DNA of 64,000 nt from Nocardia sp. BMG51109 (GTDB lineage Bacteria; Actinomycetota; Actinomycetes; Mycobacteriales; Mycobacteriaceae): NCBI RefSeq assembly GCF_000526215.1, contig NZ_JAFQ01000004.1, positions 8,370,001 through 8,434,000 of the forward strand, in the 5' to 3' direction. Both the position numbers and the translations under genes were made by a program. Positions 39,193-47,433 of the stretch are shown one piece after another; the stretch's first letter is position 1; every line of letters begins with the position of its first letter. The notes beneath the pieces were generated by a model. The model worked only from the letters and a program-made list of their open reading frames with translations, was not told the origin of the DNA and searched no databases.

Positions 39193-40358
39193 TGCGGCGG
39201 ATGCACGGCCAACCACGACCGGGTTGGCGGCAGATCATCGAGGATCAGGGCCTGGTATTCGGCTCGCCCGGCCGCGACGTGAACGGTCGTCCGCGCCCGT
39301 ACTGGGACGAAACGGTGCACTACGAGTTCGATCTCGACGAGATCCTCGCGCTGGAGGCACAGGTCGAGGTGCTGCACTCGATGTGCCTGCACGCGGTCGA
39401 GCAGATCGTGCTCACCGAGCGCTTCGCCGAGTTCGGTCTGCCGGAATGGAGCTGGGAGCCGATCAAGAAATCCTGGCAGCGCTCCGATCCCTACGTCTAC
39501 GGCCGCTTCGACCTGCGCTACGACGGCCGGGGCCCGGCGAAACTGCTGGAGTACAACGCCGATACGCCGACCTCGCTGCTGGAGGGGGCAATCGTGCAGT
39601 GGCACTGGCTGACCGATACCCACCCCGACGACGATCAGTGGAATTCGTTGCACGAGAAGCTGGTCGAGCGCTGGACCGAGCTGCGCGAGTCGATGCCCAC
39701 CGACGAGCTGCACTTCACCTGGTCGTCGGCGGACGCCTCCGGCGAGGACAACATCACCACGGCCTATATGCAGGAGACCGCCGCCGAGGCCGGATTCCAC
39801 ACCGTGGCACTGCCGATCGAGGAGATCGGATTCGACACCGAGCTGGACCGTTTCGTCGATCTGGCCGAGGCGCCGATCGAGTCGCTGTTCAAGCTGTACC
39901 CGTGGGAATGGGCGCTGGACGACGAGTTCGGCAAGCGGGTCGTCGACTCGCTGCCGGAGACCACCTGGATCGAGCCGCTGTGGAAGACGATGCTGTCCAA
40001 CAAGGCGCTGCTGGCGGTGCTGTGGGAGATGTATCCCGGCCACCCCAACCTGCTGCCGGCCTACATCGATGAGCCGCACGAGCTCACCGAGTACATCCGC
40101 AAGCCCAAGCTCGGCCGCGAGGGCGCGAATATGACGATCGTCGGCACCGGCACCGAGACCGCCACCGGCGGGGTGTACGGCGAGGAGGGCTACGTCTATC
40201 AGATGTTCGACCCGCTCCCCGACTTCGACGGCATGCGGCCGGTACTCGGTGCGTGGATCGTCGGCGACTCGTCGGCCGGCCTGGGCATCCGCGAGACGCC
40301 CGGGCTGATCACCGACGACAGCTCCACGTTCGTCCCGCACCGGATCCCGCAGCACTGA
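39192..40358 (+). CDS. Glutathionylspermidine synthase-like ATP-grasp protein (YgiC/YjfC family)
   Basis: The 388-residue protein matches the preATP-grasp plus ATP-grasp domain of glutathionylspermidine synthases. Visible are FDLRYDGRGPAKLLEYNADTPTSLLE (substrate region), IEEIGFD, LFKLYPWEWALDDEFG, NKALLAVLWEMYPGHPNLLPAY and KPKLGREGANM (ATP-binding loop). Actinobacteria lack glutathione and trypanothione, so the real substrates are unknown; YgiC/YjfC enzymes without the amidase domain do not make glutathionylspermidine. GTG at 39192 shares its G with the preceding stop (TAGTG), with GGAGG upstream. Confidence 0.85.
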   Translation: MRRMHGQPRPGWRQIIEDQGLVFGSPGRDVNGRPRPYWDETVHYEFDLDEILALEAQVEVLHSMCLHAVEQIVLTERFAEFGLPEWSWEPIKKSWQRSDPYVYGRFDLRYDGRGPAKLLEYNADTPTSLLEGAIVQWHWLTDTHPDDDQWNSLHEKLVERWTELRESMPTDELHFTWSSADASGEDNITTAYMQETAAEAGFHTVALPIEEIGFDTELDRFVDLAEAPIESLFKLYPWEWALDDEFGKRVVDSLPETTWIEPLWKTMLSNKALLAVLWEMYPGHPNLLPAYIDEPHELTEYIRKPKLGREGANMTIVGTGTETATGGVYGEEGYVYQMFDPLPDFDGMRPVLGAWIVGDSSAGLGIRETPGLITDDSSTFVPHRIPQH

Positions 40359-40413
40359 TCACCCGGCAAGCACGAGACCACCCGGCACCGAATTCACACC
40401 ACCTGGAGGACAA

Positions 40414-40866
40414 TTGAGGACCACACTTGCGCTCGAGTCGGGGTATTGGGGGAACGTCGGCCACGGCGTCGGCGCCATCATCCTGTACGCCATCGTCGGG
40501 CTGGCGCTCATGCTGGTCGGCTTCTACGCCATCGACGTCACCACGCCCGGGCCGTTGCGCAAGATGGTCGCCGCCGGCAATCCGAACGCCGTCGTCGTGA
40601 CCGCCTCGGGCATGGTGAGCATGGCGCTGATCGTGGTGCTGGCGATCTACTCGGCGGGCGGCAAGCTCGCCGAGGGGCTCATCGCCTCGGCGATCTACGG
40701 CCTGGTCGGCATTGTCGCGCAGGTGATCTCGGTGCGGATCCTGGAGTGGGTCGTCGGCCTGGACATCGGCGCGCTGCTGAAGGCCGACCAGTACTCGGTG
40801 AACTCGCTGGTGGTCGCCGCCGCCCATGTGGGCATCGGTCTGGTCGTCGCCTTCGCGGTCCTGTAG
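40414..40866 (+). CDS. DUF350 (YjfL-like) membrane protein
   Basis: A 150-residue protein with four hydrophobic helices (GAIILYAIVGLALMLVGFYAI; AVVVTASGMVSMALIVVLAIY; EGLIASAIYGLVGIVAQVI; SLVVAAAHVGIGLVVAFAVL). DUF350 proteins such as YjfL neighbour DUF1190 and GSP-synthase-like genes in other bacteria, and the same trio occurs here. It starts at TTG 40414 with CTGGAGGACAA upstream. Function unknown; a membrane channel or shape-related role is only speculation. Confidence 0.85.
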   Translation: MRTTLALESGYWGNVGHGVGAIILYAIVGLALMLVGFYAIDVTTPGPLRKMVAAGNPNAVVVTASGMVSMALIVVLAIYSAGGKLAEGLIASAIYGLVGIVAQVISVRILEWVVGLDIGALLKADQYSVNSLVVAAAHVGIGLVVAFAVL

Positions 40867-40929
40867 CGGAAGCTCGTAGCACCCGGGTGGCGGGCCCGGC
40901 AGCCGGCGAACGGTACCTCCGCGAGCCGT

Positions 40930-41970
40930 TCACGACCCGTCGGCGGCACGCTCGGTGAACGCCAGCAGCTCCGGTAACGCCCAGGTGTTGACGATCCGTT
41001 CGGCCGCAACGCCGTTGGCGATCGCCCGCTCGCATCCGTAACCCTGCCAATCCAATTGGCCGGGCGCGTGCGCGTCGGTGTCGACGGCCAGGTAGCAGCC
41101 CATCTCCGCCGCCAGCCGCAGCAGCCGGCTCGGCGGGTCGAGACGCTCCGGGCGGCTGTTGATCTCCACCGCGGTGCCGTAGCGGCGGCACGCCTCGAAT
41201 ACCACCTCGGCGTCGAACTGCGACTCCGGCCGGATGCCGCGCTCGCCCGCCACCAGCCGCCCCGTGCAGTGGCCGAGGACGTCGACGTTCGGATTCGCCA
41301 CGGCATACACCATCCGCCGGGTCATGGTCTCCCGGTCGGCACGCAGATGGGAATGCACGCTGGCCACCACGATATCGAGCTCCGCCAGCAGCCCGGCCTC
41401 CTGATCGAGGGTGCCGTCGTCGAGGATGTCGACCTCGATGCCGGTGAGGACGCGGAACGGCGCCAACTCCTCGTTCAGCTCCGCGACCACCTCCACCTGG
41501 CGGCGCAGCCGGTCGGCGGACAGCCCGTTGGCGACGGTCAGCCGCGGCGAATGATCGGTCAGCGCGCAGTAGTCGTGGCCCAGCGCGATCGCGGTGCGCA
41601 TCATTTCCTCGATCGGGCTACCGCCGTCGGACCAGTTCGAATGCGTATGCAGATCCCCGCGCAACCGCTTGCGCAGCGGCGCCCCGCCGGGGGCGATAGG
41701 CCGAGCCTCCGTACGCAATTCGGCCAGCCGCTCGGGCAGCCGCCCGGCGCACGCCTGCGCGATCACCTCGGCGGTCTTCGGCCCGATACCGGAAAGCTCC
41801 TGCCAGCCACCGTGTCCGCGGAGATCGTCGAAGCGGTCCGGCGGCAGTTCGGCCACGATATCGGCCGCCCGCCGGTACGCCTTCACCCGATGCGTCTGGG
41901 CCCGGGAGCGCTCCATCCAGAACGCGATCTCCCGCAATGCCTGGACGGGGCCCGGAACCTGTTGGGCCAC
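40930..41970 (-). CDS. PHP-domain protein with helix-hairpin-helix, PolX-like C-terminal part
   Basis: The 346-residue protein starts at GTG 41968-41970. Its N-terminus resembles the HhH region of family X polymerases (LREIAFWMERS...YRRAADIVAELP; ELSGIGPKTAEVIAQ). The C-terminal PHP phosphoesterase domain has metal motifs GDLHTHSNWSDG, HDYCALTDHS, GIEVDI, VASVHSH, GHCTGR and DAHAPGQL. The polymerase palm domain is missing, so it is a stand-alone HhH-PHP nuclease candidate rather than PolX. The start overlaps the reductase stop (TAGTG), so the genes are paired. Confidence 0.85.
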   Translation of the reverse strand: MAQQVPGPVQALREIAFWMERSRAQTHRVKAYRRAADIVAELPPDRFDDLRGHGGWQELSGIGPKTAEVIAQACAGRLPERLAELRTEARPIAPGGAPLRKRLRGDLHTHSNWSDGGSPIEEMMRTAIALGHDYCALTDHSPRLTVANGLSADRLRRQVEVVAELNEELAPFRVLTGIEVDILDDGTLDQEAGLLAELDIVVASVHSHLRADRETMTRRMVYAVANPNVDVLGHCTGRLVAGERGIRPESQFDAEVVFEACRRYGTAVEINSRPERLDPPSRLLRLAAEMGCYLAVDTDAHAPGQLDWQGYGCERAIANGVAAERIVNTWALPELLAFTERAADGS

Positions 41971-42551
41971 TAGCGAATCCGCACGTACTTCACGAACGCC
42001 ACGCCGTCCTCGAAGACCCGGCTGGTCAGCACCCGGAACCGGGCCGGGTCGGGCAACTGCGCGCTCGCGCCGAACAGCGAGCGGCCGCCGCCCAGCACGA
42101 TCGGATACAGCTTCAGGAACACCTGGTCGATCTCCGGCAGCAGGGCCCGGGCGAGGTCGCCGCCGCCGCACAGCCAGATGCCGAGCCCGTTCTCCCGCTT
42201 CAGCTCTCGCACCCGCTCGAGCGGATCCGCCGAGATCAGTGCGATATCGGGATCGGGGCCCTCGGGCAGCGTCGTGGAGACCACGAACTGCCGCAGATGC
42301 GCGTACGGGCTGGAGGTCCCGGTCCGGACACCGAAGTCGTGGGTCTTGCGGCCCATCAGCACGGTGTCGAAGTAACTGCCCGGCTTATCGATGCCCAGCG
42401 ACTCGCGCACCTTGGTCGGCAGGGTCTCGGGATACTGCGTCGTGATCGCCGGCCCGTGGTCACCACCGACCGGGAAGAAGTCGACCGAACCGTCCTCGGT
42501 GGCGATGTACCCATCGATGGTCGCCGCGACGTAATAGGTCAGCTTGCGCAT
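41970..42551 (-). CDS. Dihydrofolate reductase family protein (RibD C-terminal fold)
   Basis: The 193-residue protein shows the YwjB/RibD-C reductase pattern: KLTYYVAATIDGYIATEDGSVDFFP, FDTVLMGRKTHDFG, and GLGIWLCGGGDLARALL followed by PIVLGGGRSLFG. NADPH-binding GGG is intact. Actual substrate unknown; true FolA function is unlikely because residues around the folate site differ. The ATG at 42549-42551 has GGAAGGGAGGACGG upstream. It overlaps the PHP gene. Confidence 0.88.
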   Translation of the reverse strand: MRKLTYYVAATIDGYIATEDGSVDFFPVGGDHGPAITTQYPETLPTKVRESLGIDKPGSYFDTVLMGRKTHDFGVRTGTSSPYAHLRQFVVSTTLPEGPDPDIALISADPLERVRELKRENGLGIWLCGGGDLARALLPEIDQVFLKLYPIVLGGGRSLFGASAQLPDPARFRVLTSRVFEDGVAFVKYVRIR

Positions 42552-42614
42552 CCGTCCTCCCTTCCGGACCGCCGGCGTCCTCGTCGGCGGACACACACTG
42601 AAAACGTTAGCGCT

Positions 42615-43481
42615 TCAGTTCGCTCGGCGGCGTGGCTTGGGCTGACACCTCGGACACGAGAACGAGGACCGGTTCATGAATTTCTCCCGCCGGATCGGCG
42701 CGCCGCAGCGCCGGCACGGCTCGTCCTCGCGACCGTAGGCCGCCAGCGCCCGCTCGAAGTAGCCGGACTGGCCGTTGACATTGACGTACAGCGCGTCGAA
42801 GGACGTGCCGCCGGCCCGCAGCGCATCGCTCATCACCGCCCGGACCTCGGTCAGCAGGCCGTGCAGGGCGGGCTTGGTGAGCGTGGCGGCGATCCGTTCG
42901 CCGTGCACGCGGGCCCGCCACAGCGCCTCGTCGGCGTAGATGTTGCCGATGCCCGACACCACGGTCTGGTCCAGCAGCACCCGCTTGACCTCGGACTGCT
43001 TGGCCTTCACCACCCGGACGACGGCGTCGGCGTCGAAGCGCGGATCCAGCGGGTCACGGCCGATGTGCGCGACCGACTCCGGGACGGATGTCCCGTCCAC
43101 CTCCACGAGCGGATTCAGCGCCCAGCCGCCGAACGTGCGCTGATCGACGAATCGCAGCTGCACCCCCGAACTCAGCGTCGCGACGATGTGCGCATGCTTC
43201 TCGACGGGCGCGTCGGCCGAGCGCACCAGCATCTGCCCGCTCATGCCCAGATGCACGACCAGGGCGAGATCGGGATCATCGAAGGTCAGCCACAGGAACT
43301 TGCCGCGCCGCCGCGCGGATTCGACCCGCAGACCGGCGAGCTGCGCGGCCAGATCGTCGCCGCCCGGCAGGTGCCGCCGCACCGAACGCGGATGTTTGAC
43401 GGTGACCGATTCGATGACGCCGCCGACCACATGTTCGGCGAGGCCGCGACGGACCACTTCGACCTCGGGTAGTTCGGGCAC
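42615..43481 (-). CDS. mutM: Formamidopyrimidine-DNA glycosylase
   Basis: The base-excision enzyme removes oxidised purines such as 8-oxoG. The 288-residue protein begins (M)[13 protein letters not shown], with the catalytic Pro/Glu directly after the start residue, then [27 protein letters not shown] (H2TH), and a C-terminal zinc finger C-x2-C-x16-C-x2-C (CRRCGAP...FSCPRCQP). It starts with GTG at 43481 after GGAGGAG. It lies in the conserved core order rnc-fpg. Confidence 0.97.
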   Translation of the reverse strand: MPELPEVEVVRRGLAEHVVGGVIESVTVKHPRSVRRHLPGGDDLAAQLAGLRVESARRRGKFLWLTFDDPDLALVVHLGMSGQMLVRSADAPVEKHAHIVATLSSGVQLRFVDQRTFGGWALNPLVEVDGTSVPESVAHIGRDPLDPRFDADAVVRVVKAKQSEVKRVLLDQTVVSGIGNIYADEALWRARVHGERIAATLTKPALHGLLTEVRAVMSDALRAGGTSFDALYVNVNGQSGYFERALAAYGREDEPCRRCGAPIRREKFMNRSSFSCPRCQPKPRRRAN

Positions 43482-43517
43482 GCTGACTCCTCCGGCAACC
43501 GCCCGCCGCGGCGGCCG

Positions 43518-44252
43518 TCACACGCCGTTCAATGCCTGCCAGGCGGCGCCGGCGGCCTTCTGCTCCGCTTCCTTCTTCGAACGGCCGACGCCCGTGCCGT
43601 AGGCGTCGCCGCTCACCACCGCCGTGGCGGTGAACTCCTTGTCGTGGTCCGGGCCGGTCGAGGTGATCTCGTAGCTGGGCACGCCGAGGCCGCGCTCCGC
43701 GGTCAGCTCCTGCAGGCTGGTCTTCCAGTCCAGGCCGGCGCCCATCCGGGGGCCGCGCTCCAGCAGGCCCGCGAACAGCCGCAGCACCACGCTGCGGGCG
43801 ACGTCGATCCCGTGCTCCAGATGTACCGCACCGAGCAGCGACTCCATGCCGTCGGCGAGGATGCTCGGCTTGTCGCGGCCGCCGGTGAGCTCCTCGCCCT
43901 TGCCGAGCAGCAGGTGCCGGCCCAGGCCGCCGGGGCCGAGACCGCGGGCCACCTCGGCCAGCGCGTTCATGTTCACCACGCTCGAGCGCAGCTTCGCCAG
44001 CTCACCCTCGGACTTGTCCGGATGCTCCAGGTACAGGCGTTCGGTGATGCTCAGGCCGAGCACCGAGTCGCCGAGGAACTCCAGGCGCTCGTTGGTCGGC
44101 AGACCGCCGTTCTCGTAGGCGTAGGACCGATGGGTGAGCGCGAGCCGGAGCAGATCCGCGCGCACGTCGACGCCGAGCGCCTCGAGCAATGGGGCGTGGT
44201 CGGCGGACTCGCCCACGGGGGGCGCCTCCGCTCCATCCTTGCTGGCGGTCAC
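43518..44252 (-). CDS. rnc: Ribonuclease III
   Basis: RNase III cleaves double-stranded RNA in rRNA and mRNA processing. The 244-residue protein has the signature [21 protein letters not shown], the second acidic site [18 protein letters not shown], and a C-terminal double-stranded-RNA-binding domain ([40 protein letters not shown]). The GTG at 44252 gives [32 protein letters not shown] start; the ribosome binding site is weak, so the exact start is uncertain by a few codons. Confidence 0.95.
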   Translation of the reverse strand: MTASKDGAEAPPVGESADHAPLLEALGVDVRADLLRLALTHRSYAYENGGLPTNERLEFLGDSVLGLSITERLYLEHPDKSEGELAKLRSSVVNMNALAEVARGLGPGGLGRHLLLGKGEELTGGRDKPSILADGMESLLGAVHLEHGIDVARSVVLRLFAGLLERGPRMGAGLDWKTSLQELTAERGLGVPSYEITSTGPDHDKEFTATAVVSGDAYGTGVGRSKKEAEQKAAGAAWQALNGV

Positions 44253-44275
44253 GTTCGGGCTACCGGGCTGGGCGC

Positions 44276-44458
44276 TCAGACGGCCGAAGCGACCTGACGG
44301 CCCTTGTAGGTGCCACAGTTCGGGCAGGCGATATGCGGCAGCGTCTTCTGACCGCAGGCCCGGTTCGGGCAGGTGATCAGCGTCGGCGCGGTGGCCTTCC
44401 ACTGGCTGCGCCGCGAGCGGGTGTTGGCACGGGACATCCGGCGCTTCGGAACGGCCAC
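44276..44458 (-). CDS. rpmF: 50S ribosomal protein L32
   Basis: The 60-residue protein is L32: [20 protein letters not shown] at the start and a zinc-ribbon C-x5-C...C-x2-C ([10 protein letters not shown]...[13 protein letters not shown]). The start is GTG at 44456-44458, with GAGGAG located inside the end of yceD. It follows yceD by 2 bp in the usual yceD-rpmF pair. All four cysteines are present, so it is a zinc-binding C+ form. Confidence 0.97.
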   Translation of the reverse strand: MAVPKRRMSRANTRSRRSQWKATAPTLITCPNRACGQKTLPHIACPNCGTYKGRQVASAV

Positions 44459-44460
44459 GA

Positions 44461-45126
44461 CTACGTCTCCTCTGTTCTGGAGCCTGCCGGGCCGTTACGG
44501 CCCGCAAGCGATCGGTTTTCGTCTGATTCTGCGGCGGTGTCCGCGACACCGGTACCGGGCACATCGGCCGCGAACTTCGCGAGCCCGGCCCAGCGGGGGT
44601 CCAGTATCTCATGCCCGTGATCGGGACCCGCAATCGCCATCCGCACACCGCATTCCGCGCACAAACCGGCGCAGTCGGGCTCGCACAGCGGCTGCAACGG
44701 AAGCTCCAGGCCGACGGCGTCGACGACCACCGGCTGCAGGTCGATCCGGTCGTCCACCAGGCGGTAGACCTCGTCGTCCTCCGTGGTCCGCTCGGTGGCG
44801 CTGTCCGGATAGGCGAACAGCTCGGTGACGCCCAGGTCGATCCGATCGGTGAACGGCTCCAGGCAGCGCGAGCACTCGCCGGCCAGGGGCGCGGACACGG
44901 TGCCGGTGACCAGGACGCCCTCCGAGACGGCCTGCAGCGTCAGATCGAGCTCGATCTCGCCGCCGGCCGGGATGGCGATCAGGTCCAGGCCGATGCGCTC
45001 GGCGGCGGTCGCGGTGCGCCGCACCTGCTTCATCGATCCGGGGGCACGTCCGAGGCTGCGGGTGTCCAGCACGAAATCCGCGTCCGTCAGGCGACGACGC
45101 GAACCGGAACCGGATTCGGCAGGCAT
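44461..45126 (-). CDS. yceD: YceD (DUF177) family protein
   Basis: A 221-residue YceD/DUF177 protein, linked to 23S rRNA processing and always near rpmF. It shows [22 protein letters not shown], the [10 protein letters not shown] motif and [14 protein letters not shown], giving a C-x2-C and a C-x3-C-x3-C-x2-C cluster that could bind zinc. Several starts are possible (ATG 45126, GTG 45129 and GTG 45141); the ATG is used here. Confidence 0.88.
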   Translation of the reverse strand: MPAESGSGSRRRLTDADFVLDTRSLGRAPGSMKQVRRTATAAERIGLDLIAIPAGGEIELDLTLQAVSEGVLVTGTVSAPLAGECSRCLEPFTDRIDLGVTELFAYPDSATERTTEDDEVYRLVDDRIDLQPVVVDAVGLELPLQPLCEPDCAGLCAECGVRMAIAGPDHGHEILDPRWAGLAKFAADVPGTGVADTAAESDENRSLAGRNGPAGSRTEET

Positions 45127-45225
45127 CACGAACTCACTCACATCGAGGTCGGGGATTTGGGCAACCACCCGACAATACGCGAACGGGTGCCGCCCGCCCA
45201 AACTCGCGGTACCGGACGGGCCTGT

Positions 45226-45975
45226 TCAGCGCCGGAATTCGGCGGCGTAGTCCGGGACGCCCGTACCACCGGTACGCAATTGCTGGCGACCGCGGCCGAC
45301 GGTGCGCAGGGCGCCGTGCAGGGTCTCCTCGAAATCGGCCAGCTTGGAATCGACGTAGTGGTCACACTCCTCGCGCAGCCGGTCGGACTCGGTATGCGCG
45401 GCGTCGATGATCCGCGCCGACTCGGTGTGCGCGGCGCGCACCACCTCGGTCTGCGCCACCAGGCGGTCCTGTTCGGCCTGCCCCTCGGCGACCGACCGGT
45501 CGTAGGAGGTCTGGCCCGCCTGGATCATCCGCTCGGACTCCGTGCGCGCCCGGCCGGTGACGGCCTCGTATTCGGCCTTGCCGTCCGTCACCACCCGCTC
45601 GGCCTCGGCCTGCGCGGTGCCGACCAGATGATCCGCGTGCGCGCCGGCCTCGGCGACCATTCGGTCGGCATGCGCCTTGGCGTCGGCCAGGATCCGGTCG
45701 GCCTCCTCGCGGGCGGCGGCGACGGTCTGCTTGGCCTCGTCGTCGGCGGAGGTGACCGTGGTCTCGGCGGTCGTGCGGGCGTCGGAGACGATCTTGTCGC
45801 GGTGGTCGAGCACGTCCTGGGCGTCGTCCAGTTCGCCGGGGATCGCGTCGCGCACGTCGTCGAGCAGCTCGAGCACCTCGCCGCGCGGAACGATGCAATT
45901 GCGCGTCGGCGGGATGCCGCGCGCCTCCTCCACGATCGCGACCAGCTCGTCGAGTGCTTCGAATACGCGGTACAT
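45226..45975 (-). CDS. sepIVA: Septation protein SepIVA-like (DivIVA-type coiled coil)
   Basis: The 249-residue protein corresponds to the mycobacterial SepIVA/Rv2927c position and pattern: MYRVFEALDELVAIVEEARG, then PRGEVLELLDDVRDAIPGELDDAQDVLD. From about residue 55 to 220 it is a long Ala/Glu/Asp-rich coiled coil with 14-residue-like repeats (AERVVTDGKAEYEAV, AARIIDAAHTESDRL-type). SepIVA acts in septum formation in mycobacteria; the same role is inferred here. The ATG is at 45973-45975. Confidence 0.88.
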   Translation of the reverse strand: MYRVFEALDELVAIVEEARGIPPTRNCIVPRGEVLELLDDVRDAIPGELDDAQDVLDHRDKIVSDARTTAETTVTSADDEAKQTVAAAREEADRILADAKAHADRMVAEAGAHADHLVGTAQAEAERVVTDGKAEYEAVTGRARTESERMIQAGQTSYDRSVAEGQAEQDRLVAQTEVVRAAHTESARIIDAAHTESDRLREECDHYVDSKLADFEETLHGALRTVGRGRQQLRTGGTGVPDYAAEFRR

Positions 45976-46119
45976 CCTGCTGACCCCACTCTCCTGCCGA
46001 ACTCTCACGGCGCAACACCGCCCGGCCGTCTTGCAGCCATGGCTCAGTGTGCCTCTGGTCACGATCATCCGCCCAGTTCACCCGCGGTGTGTCGTGGGCA
46101 TGTTTCCAATGCCACACAA

Positions 46120-46148
46120 ATCAAGTGGAGGCAATCTCTCCACTTGAT
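46120..46148. promoter_or_regulatory. Perfect inverted repeat between divergent genes
   Basis: The arms ATCAAGTGGAG (46120-46130) and CTCCACTTGAT (46138-46148) are perfectly complementary around a 7-nt spacer. It lies 145 bp upstream of the sepIVA start and 75 bp upstream of the GtrA gene, so it may be an operator shared by divergent promoters. A hairpin in the GtrA leader is also possible. It is AT-richer than its surroundings. Confidence 0.5.
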
Positions 46149-46222
46149 GTAATCTTCCTACCGAGCGGTAGAGCAGCCGGGCGCCGTGCATGCGGTCCCG
46201 GCGATATGGGATCGGAAAGACA

Positions 46223-47014
46223 ATGGCTGTCCTGTATCCGGTAGCTAGGGACCTGGAGAACCAGCGCCCCGGCGTATCCGTGCGGCCCGACGCCGAAACC
46301 GCTGCCCAGCGCGCCGAGTCGGCGCATCCCGTGCTGCGCCGGCTCACCCGGCTCGGCAAGGGCCTGGCCGTGCCGCCGCCCGAGGCGTTCCGGATGCTGT
46401 TGCCCTCGGCCCGCGCCGGCGCCGTATTCGGGTCGCGCCGGACGACCCGGGACCGCTCCGCTCTTCCGGCCCGGTTACTCGCCGGTGGACGGGTCCCGCC
46501 GCCGCGCCGACCCGGCCCCGACGCGGACTCGAATTCCGATACGCCCGAAGATCTCTCGTCCGATGCGGCCGACACCGACGTCCCCACCGGCCGGCGGGCC
46601 GCCCTCACCCGGTTGGGCGCCTATCTGCGCGGCGACAAGTGGCTGCCGCAGCTGATCCGGTTCGCGCTGGTGGGCGGGTTCAGCAACATCGGCTACTTCC
46701 TGCTGTTCCTGGCCTGCTACGGCGGCGGCCCGCAGCTGGCCAACCTGACCGGCTCGGTGGTGAGCACGGCGCTGGCCAACGAATTGCACCGGCGGCTGAC
46801 CTTCCACGCCGCCGATCGGGTCGGCTGGTTCACCGCGCAGCTCGAGGGCGGCGGGCTGGCGCTGGCCGGCCTCGCGCTCACCTCGGCCTCGCTCGCGGTA
46901 CTCGATTTCGTCGCGCCCGGCCTCAGCGATGTGGGCGAGGCGATCGCGGTCATCGTCATCACCGTTGCGGTCGGCACCCTGCGCTTCCTCACCCTGCGGC
47001 TCTGGGTCTTCTGA
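46223..47014 (+). CDS. GtrA family membrane protein with long N-terminal extension
   Basis: The 263-residue protein ends in a GtrA-like domain with four helices: LIRFALVGGFSNIGYFLLFLA, LTGSVVSTALANELHRRLTFH, GGGLALAGLALTSASLAVLDF and GEAIAVIVITVAVGTLRFLTLRLWVF. These proteins are thought to flip polyprenyl-linked sugars for cell-wall glycan decoration. About 130 residues before the domain are disordered, rich in Arg, Pro and Asp. ATG at 46223 has GGAAAGAC upstream; an ATG at 46190 is less likely. Confidence 0.85.
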   Translation: MAVLYPVARDLENQRPGVSVRPDAETAAQRAESAHPVLRRLTRLGKGLAVPPPEAFRMLLPSARAGAVFGSRRTTRDRSALPARLLAGGRVPPPRRPGPDADSNSDTPEDLSSDAADTDVPTGRRAALTRLGAYLRGDKWLPQLIRFALVGGFSNIGYFLLFLACYGGGPQLANLTGSVVSTALANELHRRLTFHAADRVGWFTAQLEGGGLALAGLALTSASLAVLDFVAPGLSDVGEAIAVIVITVAVGTLRFLTLRLWVF

Positions 47015-47280
47015 GCCGGGTCTTCCGAGTCCCCGCCTGCCAAAGTCGGCACCGCCGCATCTCCGGCACCGCCGCATCTCCGGCACCGCCGTTTCTCTGG
47101 CACCGCTGTGCCCGCACCCCGTGCGTGTTCGCGCGCCCGCGCGGGGGTCCGGCAAACGGTGCGAGAACCGGTATGAGGTGCGGGAAAACATGGTCAACCG
47201 AGTAAGGAACCGCCCCGGGGTACCCCACGTCCAATCAGAGCAAACGTAAGTGCCCGAGTACTCGATGTGGAGGTCTAGCA
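47015..47280. other. Gap before DUF559 unit, with a 17-bp tandem repeat
   Basis: Between the GtrA gene and the small ORF at 47281 there is no convincing coding frame. At 47047-47097 three units of CGGCACCGCCGCATCTC occur in tandem (period 17; the third differs at two bases), followed by a fragment of a fourth. The rest shows no recognisable signal. Confidence 0.6.
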
Positions 47281-47433
47281 ATGCAGCATTGCCACGGATG
47301 TCGCACGTCGGCGCGCAACGGAACGCGCTCGGATCTGTCGCGGATGCGGCCCTTCGCCCGGCCCACCGAGCTCTGCGAACGCTTCACCTCGCGGCGAAAC
47401 CGGCGGTCGCGTACCGATCGCGAGCCCGAATGA
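47281..47433 (+). CDS. 50-residue small ORF coupled to DUF559 gene
   Basis: A 50-residue peptide beginning MQHCHGCRTSARNG and ending RRSRTDREPE, strongly basic with an HCHGC metal-binding-like cluster at the start. GTGGAGG lies nine bases before the ATG. Its stop codon TGA overlaps the ATG of the next gene (ATGA). No homology recognised; it may be a leader ORF or an uncharacterised small partner. Confidence 0.4.
   Translation: MQHCHGCRTSARNGTRSDLSRMRPFARPTELCERFTSRRNRRSRTDREPE

Noticed and set aside
47047..47097. 17-bp repeat as a regulatory array
   Set aside because: The unit is GC-rich, lies just after the GtrA stop and shows no palindrome; treated as a simple tandem repeat.
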